A stretch of DNA of 64,000 nucleotides from Ruminococcus sp. (GTDB lineage Bacteria > Bacillota > Clostridia > Oscillospirales > Ruminococcaceae). Numbering within the stretch: the first letter of the stretch is position 1; each line of letters starts with the position of its first letter. Of this stretch, positions 1 to 7,926 are shown piece by piece. A model generated the notes under the pieces. That model had not been told where the DNA came from and searched no databases. It saw only the letters and a list, made by a program, of their open reading frames with translations. Location: positions 44,082 to 108,081 of the forward strand of contig JAFQHO010000046.1 of NCBI GenBank assembly GCA_017397925.1, written 5' to 3'. The position numbers and the translations under genes are program-made.

Positions 1-2
1 TT

Positions 3-107
3 GGTGGAGCTTACGATGTGATATATATGAATAATATTTCAAAATATGCCAGAATGAAGTATAAAAAGCGTTTTCTTTTAAATTTCACATCAGAAGTTAA
101 TATATAA
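3..107 (+). CDS. possible C-terminal tail of a truncated gene
   Basis: The third forward frame is open from the window edge for 34 codons and ends in TAA at 105-107; the other two forward frames stop by base 34. The piece is basic (ARMKYKKRF) and shows no motif I recognise. It could be the end of a gene that begins outside the window, or a chance open frame. No terminator follows clearly before the promoter at 201. Confidence 0.25.
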   Translation, partial: GGAYDVIYMNNISKYARMKYKKRFLLNFTSEVNI

Positions 108-200
108 ACCTCGAATCGCCACTTATTTAGTTTTAATATTTTTAAATATCAGTCACCAAACCGCACGTTTCATATAATATATATAATTTATTAAAAACAC

Positions 201-229
201 TTGCAAAATTTACTGAAAAGGGGTATAAT
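201..229 (+). promoter_or_regulatory. sigma-A promoter for the SGNH-like gene
   Basis: A -35 box TTGCAA (201-206) and a perfect -10 box TATAAT (224-229) are separated by 17 bp. It sits 52 bp upstream of the start codon at 281, which has its own AAAGGAG site at 267-273. Confidence 0.7.
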
Positions 230-280
230 AGTATAGGATTTGTATGAGCAACTACGATGCTCAGTTAAAGGAGAGCGATT

Positions 281-1141
281 ATGGAAAAGAGCAGAAATGT
301 TCAACGCAAGAAAATACGTAAAAAGGGCGGTCCGAATCTTCGTTTCAAATTCGGAGTAATTATTTCAATATTTATTTTTTCTTTCGCAACTTGTTTTCTT
401 ATTTATATGGTAAACGCAAATGTGAATGATAATTTTCTCAACGAAGAATTCGGAGCAACATCCTTATCTATTGATGATAATGATAAACCCACGGTTTCAA
501 ATGAAGATGAAATCGGTGAGGAAGAATCCACACCAGATATTTCCACAGCAGGAATATCCAATCCTGTGCCGCAATCAACTACAATGGACAGCTCATATTA
601 TGCAAGCAGTTGTTTAATCACTGACGGCACTCTTGAAGGTATGAATGGAATTGGATTTGATGAAAATACTGTTTATGGCGGTAAAAACTTCAAACTTTCT
701 ACTGTAATGACAGAGAAACAGAATAGCAGTTTTGGTACTATCTCTCCTTATGAAATTGTTAAGCAAAAAAAGCCAGTATCGCTTTATCTTATGTTTGGAA
801 GCGAGCTGGAAACAATTAATACTGAACAGTTGATTGAGGAGTATACAAAGCTTGTAAACAGCTTTAAATCTGCTGTTCCTGAAATGAAAATATATGTAAT
901 GCAGTATCCTCCTGTATTATATGATACAGACACCCTTTCAAACGAAAAGGTGAATGATTACAATAGCAGGCTGATAACAATGTGTAATAATACAGGGGTT
1001 TATTGTATTGATACAAATACAGCTCTTAAATCAGAATCCGGCAAGCTCAACGAAGCTTACTGGTCATATGAAACCCTTACACTTTCAACGGAAGGATATA
1101 ATAAAGTAAGCGAATATATTCTCACTCATGTTGTTCAGTAA
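281..1141 (+). CDS. membrane-anchored SGNH/GDSL-like protein, probably catalytically dead
   Basis: 286 residues. A basic N-terminus is followed by one membrane segment (about residues 23-45), an acidic Ser/Thr/Glu-rich linker (about 48-100) and an outside domain. That domain follows the layout of SGNH/GDSL proteins in Clostridia: a block I-like stretch (ITDGTLEGMNG), a mid-domain MFGSELETINTEQL stretch resembling the block III region, and a C-terminal LSTEGYNKVSEYI resembling the last block. The key residues do not match: the nucleophile position of GDS reads TDG, and the D-x-x-H of the last block reads E-T-L-T. I therefore infer a non-catalytic binding protein. It has its own promoter and no operon partner. 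The family assignment is by motif shape only. Confidence 0.6.
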   Translation: MEKSRNVQRKKIRKKGGPNLRFKFGVIISIFIFSFATCFLIYMVNANVNDNFLNEEFGATSLSIDDNDKPTVSNEDEIGEEESTPDISTAGISNPVPQSTTMDSSYYASSCLITDGTLEGMNGIGFDENTVYGGKNFKLSTVMTEKQNSSFGTISPYEIVKQKKPVSLYLMFGSELETINTEQLIEEYTKLVNSFKSAVPEMKIYVMQYPPVLYDTDTLSNEKVNDYNSRLITMCNNTGVYCIDTNTALKSESGKLNEAYWSYETLTLSTEGYNKVSEYILTHVVQ

Positions 1142-1185
1142 TTACAACAATGTTGCTGACTTGTAAAATTTAATTGCTGTACATA

Positions 1186-1215
1186 AAGCGGACTGCTATA
1201 TATTGTAGTCCGCTT
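1186..1215 (+). terminator. hairpin after the SGNH-like gene
   Basis: The arms AAGCGGACT (1186-1194) and AGTCCGCTT (1207-1215) are perfectly complementary. The downstream side lacks a real T-tract, so this is a weak intrinsic terminator or a 3'-end stabilising hairpin. Confidence 0.4.
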
Positions 1216-1303
1216 CAAAAAGCCTTAATTCAAGGTAATTTCATTATTTTCGTTGTGAATGCTTTTAGCTTTCAGCATAGATATAGAAAAATTAAAGAAA
1301 ATC

Positions 1304-1367
1304 CTACATCTATTATTGCATTTTTATATATTGACAAATGAACCGTTATGTACTATAATAGATGTAG
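1304..1367 (+). promoter_or_regulatory. nrdD promoter flanked by a perfect 12-bp inverted repeat
   Basis: TTGACA (1331-1336), a 17-bp spacer and TATAAT (1354-1359) form an excellent sigma-A promoter. CTACATCTATTA (1304-1315) and its exact reverse complement (1356-1367) flank it, the right arm overlapping the -10 box and start region. This looks like a two-site operator that could repress by looping or occlusion. Apart from this promoter and the palindrome at 1405, the 292-bp gap between genes holds only the hairpin at 1186. Confidence 0.7.
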
Positions 1368-1404
1368 TGATATAATATATGTAGATATAAATTGATGCGG
1401 AGAT

Positions 1405-1416
1405 ACAATATATTGT
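1405..1416 (+). promoter_or_regulatory. NrdR-box-like palindrome before nrdD
   Basis: ACAATATATTGT is a perfect palindrome that fits the known NrdR box pattern (acaCwAtATaTwGtgt) and lies between the promoter and the nrdD Shine-Dalgarno (GGAGGT, 1420-1425). NrdR usually binds two boxes about 31 bp apart. The only upstream candidate, an AATATAT core starting near 1374 and offset by about 33 bp, is degenerate. Confidence 0.45.
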
Positions 1417-1433
1417 GTTGGAGGTAAGGTGAA

Positions 1434-3752
1434 ATGATAATTCATATTATCAAAAGGGACAGACGAAAGGTTCCTTTTAATGTGGAAAAAATAGCAAATG
1501 CTATTTTTAAGGCAGCACAGTCCTGTGGTGGAACTGATATGTCAACCGCTATGGAAGTAGCTGCTGAAGTATGTAGTCTTTACGAAGAAACAAACGGCAG
1601 TAAAATCCCAACTGTTGAGGAAATTCAGGATCTTGTAGAAAAGGTTCTCATTGAAAAAGGTCACGCCAAAACCGCAAAAGCATATATCCTCTATCGTTAT
1701 GAAAGAACACGCTCCAGAGAAATGAAAACAAATCTTATGTGCGTTCTTAACGAGCTGACCTTCAGCGATGCAAAAGATAGTGATATCAAGCGTGAAAACG
1801 CCAATATTGACGGTGACACAGCAATGGGCACGATGTTAAAATACGGCTCTGTTTCTGCTAAGGAGTATTATGGAATGTATGTTCTTGATCCAAAACATTC
1901 CAAAGCACACCGCAATGGTGATATACATATCCACGATCTTGATTTTTATACTCTTACAACCACTTGTACACAGATTGATCTCAAAAAACTTTTTAATAAT
2001 GGATTTTCAACAGGCCACGGCTTTTTAAGACGTCCCAATGATATTTCAAGCTATTCTGCACTCGCTTGTATTGCTATTCAATCCAATCAGAACGATCAGC
2101 ACGGCGGTCAAAGCATACCTACATTTGATTATGCAATGGCTGATGGCGTAAAAAAGACCTATACTGCTAAATATATTCAGAATGTGGGAAGAGCGTTAGA
2201 GCTTATCGGCGGTTTAGAAAATGGTATAGAAGTTTCAAAAGAAATCAAAGCTGAAATGCTTGAAAAATATGAGCTTTGTGCTAATCTTGCAGATGATAAC
2301 GGTTACCGAGAAAAAGAATTGGAGCTTCTTTTAAAGTATACGGACAAGGATACTGCTAAGAAGATCCAGGAATTTTCAAAGAGAAATGCAGAGAAAGAAA
2401 CTGACAGAGCAACATACCAAGCTATGGAAGCTCTTATACACAACCTTAATACTATGAACAGCCGCGCAGGTGCACAGACTCCGTTCAGCTCTATTAACTA
2501 CGGTACTGACACATCTCCCGAGGGAAGAATGGTAATAAAGAATGTTCTTCTTGCACAGGAAGCAGGCCTTGGAAACGGTGAAACACCTATATTCCCCATA
2601 CACATTTTTAAAATCAAGGACGGTATAAATTATAACCCTACTGACCCGAACTATGATTTATTCAAACTTGCCTGCAGAGTATCCGCAAAGCGTCTTTTCC
2701 CGAACTTTGCATTCATAGATGCTCCTTTCAATCTTCAGTACTATAAAGAAGGGGAGCCTGACACCGAAATTGCATATATGGGCTGTCGTACACGAGTTAT
2801 CGGAAATAATTATGATAAGGGAAAGGAAATTGTAACAGGCAGAGGAAACCTCAGCTTTACATCCATAAATCTTCCTCGTCTTGCTATTAAAGCTAATCAC
2901 AATGTTGGTCTTTTCTTTGACAAACTTGAAGAAATGATGGATCTTGCCATCGACCAGCTTATGCACCGCTATCACATACAAGCACAGAAGCGCGTAAGAA
3001 ACTATCCTTTCCTTATGGGTCAAGGTATATGGATTGACAGCGATAAGCTTTCTCCAGATGATACAGTAGGGGAGATCCTCAAACATGGTACACTTTCTGT
3101 AGGTTTTATCGGACTTGCTGAAACTCTCAAAGCTCTTATCGGATGCCACCACGGTGAATCGGAGGAAGCAAGAGAACTTGGACTTGAAATTATTACTGCC
3201 ATGAGAAATCGTCTTGACGAGGAAGCAAAACGTACAGGTCTTAATTTCTCACTCCTTGCTACTCCCGCCGAGGGACTTTCAGGACGTTTTGTGAGAATGG
3301 ATGCCAAAAAATTCGGTATTATTGAGGGTGTAACAGACCGCGATTACTATACAAACTCATTCCACGTTCCTGTGCATTTCCCCATAAGTGCGTACGAAAA
3401 GGTAAAGATAGAAGCACCGTATCACGAGCTTACAAATGCCGGTCATATCAGCTATATCGAGCTTGATGGTGATCCACTTGAAAATCTTTCTGCCTTTGAA
3501 AAAATTGTACGTTGTATGAAAGAGTCAGGTATCGGATATGGTGCAATCAATCATCCCGTCGACCGTGACCCTTGCTGTGGATATACAGGAATAATCGGCG
3601 ATGTATGTCCCTGCTGCGGCAGAAGCGAGCATAATGCTGCTGTTGCATTTGACAGAATAAGACGTATTACAGGCTATCTCGTAGGTACTCTCGACCGTTT
3701 TAATAATGGAAAACGTGCAGAGGAACATGACAGAGTAAAGCATACTGTATAA
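1434..3752 (+). CDS. nrdD: anaerobic (class III) ribonucleoside-triphosphate reductase
   Basis: 772 residues, a normal length. It makes deoxyribonucleotides from NTPs by glycyl-radical chemistry in the cytoplasm. Visible parts: an N-terminal ATP-cone (about 3-95, starting IIHIIKRDRRKVPFN), the ten-stranded barrel with active-site cysteines in TTTCTQIDL and YMGCRTRV, the C-terminal zinc cysteines (C715, C725, C728 within DPCCGYTG...CPCCG) and the glycyl-radical motif RITGYL with Gly747. The start is set by GGAGGT 9 bases upstream. nrdG follows 51 bp later, but a terminator-like hairpin lies between. The gene probably answers to NrdR through the palindrome just upstream. No aerobic reductase gene is seen here, in line with an anaerobic lifestyle. 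Confidence 0.97.
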   Translation: MIIHIIKRDRRKVPFNVEKIANAIFKAAQSCGGTDMSTAMEVAAEVCSLYEETNGSKIPTVEEIQDLVEKVLIEKGHAKTAKAYILYRYERTRSREMKTNLMCVLNELTFSDAKDSDIKRENANIDGDTAMGTMLKYGSVSAKEYYGMYVLDPKHSKAHRNGDIHIHDLDFYTLTTTCTQIDLKKLFNNGFSTGHGFLRRPNDISSYSALACIAIQSNQNDQHGGQSIPTFDYAMADGVKKTYTAKYIQNVGRALELIGGLENGIEVSKEIKAEMLEKYELCANLADDNGYREKELELLLKYTDKDTAKKIQEFSKRNAEKETDRATYQAMEALIHNLNTMNSRAGAQTPFSSINYGTDTSPEGRMVIKNVLLAQEAGLGNGETPIFPIHIFKIKDGINYNPTDPNYDLFKLACRVSAKRLFPNFAFIDAPFNLQYYKEGEPDTEIAYMGCRTRVIGNNYDKGKEIVTGRGNLSFTSINLPRLAIKANHNVGLFFDKLEEMMDLAIDQLMHRYHIQAQKRVRNYPFLMGQGIWIDSDKLSPDDTVGEILKHGTLSVGFIGLAETLKALIGCHHGESEEARELGLEIITAMRNRLDEEAKRTGLNFSLLATPAEGLSGRFVRMDAKKFGIIEGVTDRDYYTNSFHVPVHFPISAYEKVKIEAPYHELTNAGHISYIELDGDPLENLSAFEKIVRCMKESGIGYGAINHPVDRDPCCGYTGIIGDVCPCCGRSEHNAAVAFDRIRRITGYLVGTLDRFNNGKRAEEHDRVKHTV

Positions 3753-3758
3753 ATAATA

Positions 3759-3790
3759 CCGCACAGAGCAATTGCTTTGTGCGGCATTTT
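3759..3790 (+). terminator. strong hairpin between nrdD and nrdG
   Basis: The arms CCGCACAGAGCAA and TTGCTTTGTGCGG (3759-3784) pair over 13 bp with one G-U, and TTTT follows. It resembles an intrinsic terminator placed inside an otherwise compact nrdDG operon, so it may attenuate nrdG or stabilise the nrdD message. Confidence 0.65.
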
Positions 3791-3803
3791 ATAGGAGAAT
3801 TAT

Positions 3804-4304
3804 ATGATATTAAGAATTGCAGGTACCGTTAATGATTCCATAGTAGACGGTCCGGGTATAAGATTTACTGTTTTCACTCAAGGATGTCCACACAACTGTA
3901 AAGGCTGTCACAATCCTGAAACTCACGATTTCAATGGCGGTAAAGATGTAGATACCGCAGATTTACTAGAGAAAATCAAAGCAAATCCATTACTTGACGG
4001 CGTAACGTTCAGCGGAGGAGAACCTTTTATGCAGGCTGACATTCTCGCTGATTTTGCCGCCGAAATAAAAGCCCTCGGTCTTAACATAATAACCTATACA
4101 GGCTTTACTTTTGAGGAACTTTATGTAAACAGAGATAAAAATGGTTGGGGAAAGCTTCTTGAAGCTACTGATTATCTCATAGACGGAAAATTTGAAATTG
4201 AGAAAAAAGATTGGACAATTAAATTTCGAGGAAGCAGCAATCAGCGATACGTTGACTGTCAGAAAAGCCTTACTGAAGGCAAAGTGGTTCAGGTTGAACC
4301 GTAA
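3804..4304 (+). CDS. nrdG: anaerobic ribonucleotide reductase activating enzyme (radical SAM)
   Basis: 166 residues, the usual size. It uses S-adenosylmethionine and a [4Fe-4S] cluster to place the glycyl radical on NrdD. The cluster-binding triad CxxxCxxC is C28, C32 and C35 (GCPHNCKGCHN). TFSGGEP (radical SAM GGE motif) and a long C-terminal strand region follow. An AGGAGA site (3793-3798) precedes the ATG at a good distance. Placement directly after nrdD is the standard arrangement; expression may depend on read-through of the hairpin at 3759-3790. Confidence 0.96.
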   Translation: MILRIAGTVNDSIVDGPGIRFTVFTQGCPHNCKGCHNPETHDFNGGKDVDTADLLEKIKANPLLDGVTFSGGEPFMQADILADFAAEIKALGLNIITYTGFTFEELYVNRDKNGWGKLLEATDYLIDGKFEIEKKDWTIKFRGSSNQRYVDCQKSLTEGKVVQVEP

Positions 4305-4320
4305 CTCCATAAATTAACGC

Positions 4321-4349
4321 TTGCAATTTATGATAAAATAGTGTATAAT
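4321..4349 (+). promoter_or_regulatory. sigma-A promoter for the DUF1292 gene
   Basis: TTGCAA (4321-4326), a 17-bp spacer and TATAAT (4344-4349). The -35 box is almost identical to that of the first gene in the window. Confidence 0.7.
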
Positions 4350-4389
4350 AATTATATCAAATGGCACATATGCCGAGAAGGAGTAAACT

Positions 4390-4698
4390 ATGTCTGAAAT
4401 GAACGAATACACACCCGAACTTTTTGAACTTGTTGACGGCGAGGGTAATAAGAAAACATTTGAGCTTATCGACGCTGCTGAGCTTAACGGTGAGCAGTAT
4501 TTCGCAATGGTTCCAGCAATTGAAGATGAGGATTTTCTCAACGGTGATTGCGACCTTGTTATTCTGAAATCAATTTTCGAAGACGGTGAGGAAATACTCG
4601 CCTCAATCGACGATGATGAGGAATTTATGCAGGTTTCCGAATTCTTCTTACAGAGAATGGAAGAAGCTATGGAATTCTGTGACGATGACGAAGAATAA
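4390..4698 (+). CDS. DUF1292 family protein
   Basis: 102 residues, very acidic, with the DUF1292 pattern: LVDGEGNKKTFELID, then YFAMVPA and DLVILK, then a Glu/Asp-rich tail ending FCDDDEE. Members are small cytoplasmic proteins of unknown role, common in Firmicutes and often near yrrK/alaS. Here the gene is alone, with its own promoter and the AAGGAG site at 4378-4383. No catalytic residues can be named. Confidence 0.85.
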   Translation: MSEMNEYTPELFELVDGEGNKKTFELIDAAELNGEQYFAMVPAIEDEDFLNGDCDLVILKSIFEDGEEILASIDDDEEFMQVSEFFLQRMEEAMEFCDDDEE

Positions 4699-4719
4699 AA
4701 ATACATATGTATTTACGAA

Positions 4720-4752
4720 AAAGCGACCAAACCTGTGTTTGGTCGCTTTTTT
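4720..4752. terminator. bidirectional terminator between converging genes
   Basis: AAAGCGACCAAAC and GTTTGGTCGCTTT pair over 13 bp with a 4-base loop. T-tracts flank both sides, so it can end the DUF1292 transcript and the opposing GH43 transcript, whose stop codon is at 4793. Confidence 0.9.
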
Positions 4753-4792
4753 ACCTTGAAATTATAAAAAGATATTTATTTTATTAACTATA

Positions 4793-7762
4793 TCATTCGT
4801 GGAAGAAATAAGGGAGTGCATCATATACATAATGTCTAACATATCCCCACCAGTGAGTAAGCCCAGGAGCTTCAAGGAAATAAAGATTACCCTTGGAGAA
4901 GTCAGAAGTGTATGTAAATACAGACATATTCTTCATAGCATTAATCTGAGGAACCATATTACCATATGCAATATCCTCTGTACCTGTAGCAGCTAAGATA
5001 TATGTAGAATCCTTGTACTTTGAATTCTGTACAGCCTGACCTACAGCATTTGCTCCGCCCCAGCAGTGACCGCTAAGAGGCATTACATATGCAAAATAGT
5101 CAATATCATTTATGAGAACATTCCACGTTGAACCACCGCCCATTGAAAATCCACCATATGCTCTGTGCATTCTTGATGCTTCAAGATCTTCTGGTGAAGT
5201 TGACTCTGCGTATGTTGAATACTTGCCTTCAACAAAAGGAACAATACTTTCCTTCATTTCTTTATAAACAGTTTCAGCTGAGCATCCGCTGCCGTTAAAC
5301 GTGGGCGTAACAACAATCATCGGCTCAATATCACCATTTTGAATCATATGGTCGAGCATATTGTTTAACTTAACATCTTTACTGAAAATTGTATTTTCGT
5401 TTTCACCGCCGCCGTGCATAAGATAGAAAATATTGTACTGTTTGTTCTCATCATAGCCATAGGGCAGATACACATTAAGCTTCTTTTGTCCGTGAATACC
5501 TGTGTATGTTTCATTTATTACTTTACCCTGCTGACTTGCAGCCTTATTCACATAATCATCATGAGCTGCCTTATACTGCAGATTTGCACTATAATCAAAA
5601 GGCTCCTTTTCTTCCTCCGGAGGAGCAATAGGCTCACCCTGTGGAAATTCTGCAATATCGCCAAGTACATATTGACAGATAAGAACAAGATCATTAATTG
5701 CAGCTTCACCATTATTATCTGCATCAGCATTAAGTGCCGCCTTACCTTCGTCAAACCCTTTTATATAGCTGATTCTTGCTTCTATTACATCGAATACATC
5801 AACTTTACCATCGCAGTTTATATCACCACGGATAATAGCATTGGCCAAACCTGCACCAGAAATTTTTGTACCCTTTGAAGCGCCCACAGCATCGTCAATA
5901 TAGAAATCGCTTTTGCCGCTGTCTGTTTCTACATAAACCTGTAAATCAGAAGCATCAGCAGGGATTTTGTAATTAGGATTTGAAAGCTGAATCCAGTTGC
6001 CGCCAAGTGCAGAAACTTTTGCTATTTTATCATAATAGGTTTCGCCATCAGCACCTGTATATTGAAGTGTAAGATAAAACAGCGTTTTCTTATTTTCAAC
6101 AGGACACATTACATTGACGCTGAATGAGTATTCCTGTCCAGGAACAAAAGTATCTGTACTAAGAGCCTTTGTTGCACCATTCCAGCTTGACGCACGATCA
6201 TCAACATAAAGTGCCTTACTACCTTGATACTTAGCATTACTGCTTGTTGAAACAGTTGCTGAACCTCGTCCAACCCAGTCGCCTTCGCCGCTTTCAAATG
6301 TATCACGGAAATATTCCTTACCACTATTGCTACCCTGATTTACTGTTGGAGCTGATGTAGGTTCGATTACTGTTGATGATCCAGCACGCTTAAACTGCCA
6401 CCAGTCAACATTAAAGAGATATCCATCATCGCCTGAGAAACGGAAAAACAAGTCGTGCTCTCCCTTTGCTCCAGTAATGCTTGTCGATACTTCTGTATAA
6501 TCCTGCCAGCCATCAGTTGTAGGAACTGTAACTGTGCCGACAATCGGACCTGTTACACTATCAATATGAATTTCAATTGTACCACCATTAGTAGCAGATG
6601 CTACACTTGCAGTAAAGGAACTTGCACCATCACCGAAATCTACGCCGCTTACTTTAACATAATCGCCGTTTTCTATATTTGCGACATCCATACCGCCAGC
6701 TGAACACGGTTCCATCTCAATGCCTGAACCATAGCTCATCTTTTCAGCTTCATTTTTTACATATGGATTAACAGCTTCAAGCTGTGAAGGTCCATCTTCA
6801 CTCATACGTATTGTAGGGAATGTTCCATCGCTGTTGTAAGTAAATTCCTCAACTGCAACAGAACGATTAAATCCTCCGCCACCAGGAAGTCGCTGATTAT
6901 GATAGAAGAAGTAAGAATGACCTTTATAATCGACAACACCCGGATGATTAGTAAAGGCAGAACCTGTTTCACCCTTAGGCATAATAACGCCTCGATATGT
7001 CCACGGGCCGGTAGGGGATGAACTTGTAGAATAGCTTATATTCTCCGGAATACCCTCAGCAGCATAAAGCATATAATACATATCTCCACGTTTATAGAAC
7101 CAAGGGCCCTCTGTATATAATGCACCTGTACGGCTCTCTGGATCGTTGCTCTTACCAAAACCGGAGCTCATATCGACTTTATGAATATCGCCTGAATAGG
7201 ATATCATATCTTCATTTAGCTTTACATAATATAACTGAGGATTACCCCAATAAAGATAAGCCTGTCCATCATTATCAATATAAACTGTCGGGTCAATATA
7301 ATCCCAGTTAGGACCGACGAGAGGCTTACCGATAGCATCTTTGAAAGGGCCTGTAGGACTATCAGATACCGCAACTCCAATTACACGTCCATTGCCTGCA
7401 GAACTACTGAGAGGACAATACATATAGAATTTGCCATTTCTTTCAATGCACTGTGCCGCCCAGGCTGTATCTTTTTCTGCAAATGAAAAATCAGTATCAG
7501 ATAAAACAGTACCGTGATGAGTCCAATTCTTCATATCTGTTGTGGAATAGCATTGCCAATCAGGCATATAGAAATAATCCGAATTATCTTTATCGTGGCT
7601 TGTGTAAAGATAAAGCACACCATCGTGTACCATCGGTGCAGGGTCAGCTGTGTAAAGACTTTGTGTAAGTGGATTCTCGGCATTTGTTACAATAGGCATT
7701 GCGCCGCACAAAAGTGAAGCTGCAGATGCTATTGCAACTATGGATTTTAATGTTTTTTTCAT
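4793..7762 (-). CDS. secreted GH43-CBM6-CBM22-dockerin-CE1 arabinoxylan enzyme
   Basis: 989 residues. Signal peptide 1-28 (cut likely after TNA). GH43 five-bladed propeller about 30-330, with base D40 in YTADPAP, a middle Asp in YIDPTVYID and acid Glu in YTEGPWFY. CBM6-like about 334-460, a Ser/Thr linker, CBM22-like about 477-630, type I dockerin about 640-703 (GDINCDGKVDVFD and NADADNNGE calcium loops), then a CE1-type esterase about 745-989 with S873 in GFSMGG, a probable Asp930 and H970 in THWW. I infer an arabinofuranosidase/xylosidase joined to a feruloyl or acetyl-xylan esterase, docked on a cellulosome to debranch arabinoxylan. The dockerin lies inside the chain, not at its end. AAGGGGG (7769-7775) serves the ATG. 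The promoter carries the paired repeats also found before the second GH43 gene. Confidence 0.93.
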   Translation of the reverse strand: MKKTLKSIVAIASAASLLCGAMPIVTNAENPLTQSLYTADPAPMVHDGVLYLYTSHDKDNSDYFYMPDWQCYSTTDMKNWTHHGTVLSDTDFSFAEKDTAWAAQCIERNGKFYMYCPLSSSAGNGRVIGVAVSDSPTGPFKDAIGKPLVGPNWDYIDPTVYIDNDGQAYLYWGNPQLYYVKLNEDMISYSGDIHKVDMSSGFGKSNDPESRTGALYTEGPWFYKRGDMYYMLYAAEGIPENISYSTSSSPTGPWTYRGVIMPKGETGSAFTNHPGVVDYKGHSYFFYHNQRLPGGGGFNRSVAVEEFTYNSDGTFPTIRMSEDGPSQLEAVNPYVKNEAEKMSYGSGIEMEPCSAGGMDVANIENGDYVKVSGVDFGDGASSFTASVASATNGGTIEIHIDSVTGPIVGTVTVPTTDGWQDYTEVSTSITGAKGEHDLFFRFSGDDGYLFNVDWWQFKRAGSSTVIEPTSAPTVNQGSNSGKEYFRDTFESGEGDWVGRGSATVSTSSNAKYQGSKALYVDDRASSWNGATKALSTDTFVPGQEYSFSVNVMCPVENKKTLFYLTLQYTGADGETYYDKIAKVSALGGNWIQLSNPNYKIPADASDLQVYVETDSGKSDFYIDDAVGASKGTKISGAGLANAIIRGDINCDGKVDVFDVIEARISYIKGFDEGKAALNADADNNGEAAINDLVLICQYVLGDIAEFPQGEPIAPPEEEKEPFDYSANLQYKAAHDDYVNKAASQQGKVINETYTGIHGQKKLNVYLPYGYDENKQYNIFYLMHGGGENENTIFSKDVKLNNMLDHMIQNGDIEPMIVVTPTFNGSGCSAETVYKEMKESIVPFVEGKYSTYAESTSPEDLEASRMHRAYGGFSMGGGSTWNVLINDIDYFAYVMPLSGHCWGGANAVGQAVQNSKYKDSTYILAATGTEDIAYGNMVPQINAMKNMSVFTYTSDFSKGNLYFLEAPGLTHWWGYVRHYVYDALPYFFHE

Positions 7763-7798
7763 AAAATTCCCCCTTAATTATATAAAGTGTACATAAAT

Positions 7799-7827
7799 AT
7801 TGTAACAAATGCCAAAAACAAAGTCAA
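7799..7827 (-). promoter_or_regulatory. sigma-A promoter of the GH43-CE1 gene
   Basis: On the minus strand, TTGACT (7827-7822) and TACAAT (7804-7799) are 17 bp apart. The direct-repeat element at 7829-7860 abuts the -35 box. Confidence 0.75.
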
Positions 7828-7828
7828 C

Positions 7829-7860
7829 GCAAAAAATGAATATTTAGTGGACAAAATGAA
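7829..7860 (-). promoter_or_regulatory. paired direct repeats, putative activator site (copy A)
   Basis: Read on the minus strand, TTCATTTTGTCC (7860-7849) and TTCATTTTTTGC (7840-7829) start exactly 20 bp apart, and the second ends one base before the -35 box. The same arrangement with nearly the same letters lies before the other GH43 gene at 38800-38831. Tandem sites about two helical turns apart next to the -35 box are typical of AraC-type activators. Confidence 0.65.
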
Positions 7861-7890
7861 TGAATTACCAAAAATTTTTCATAAAAAGTT

Positions 7891-7922
7891 AAAAAATGGA
7901 CGTTCAATGAAGAACGTCCATT
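7891..7922 (-). terminator. terminator of the symporter gene
   Basis: On the minus strand, AATGGACGTTC and its complement form an 11-bp stem with a 6-base loop, followed by a T-run, directly after the stop codon at 7927. Confidence 0.85.
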
Positions 7923-7926
7923 TGAA

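Noticed and set aside
2658-3152. Minus-strand frame of about 164 codons inside nrdD
   Set aside because: Antisense shadow of a conserved gene; no start signals and no recognisable domain.
5414-5878. Plus-strand frame of about 154 codons opposite the dockerin/CE1 part
   Set aside because: Cys/Ile-rich shadow of the GH43-CE1 gene; no ribosome site.
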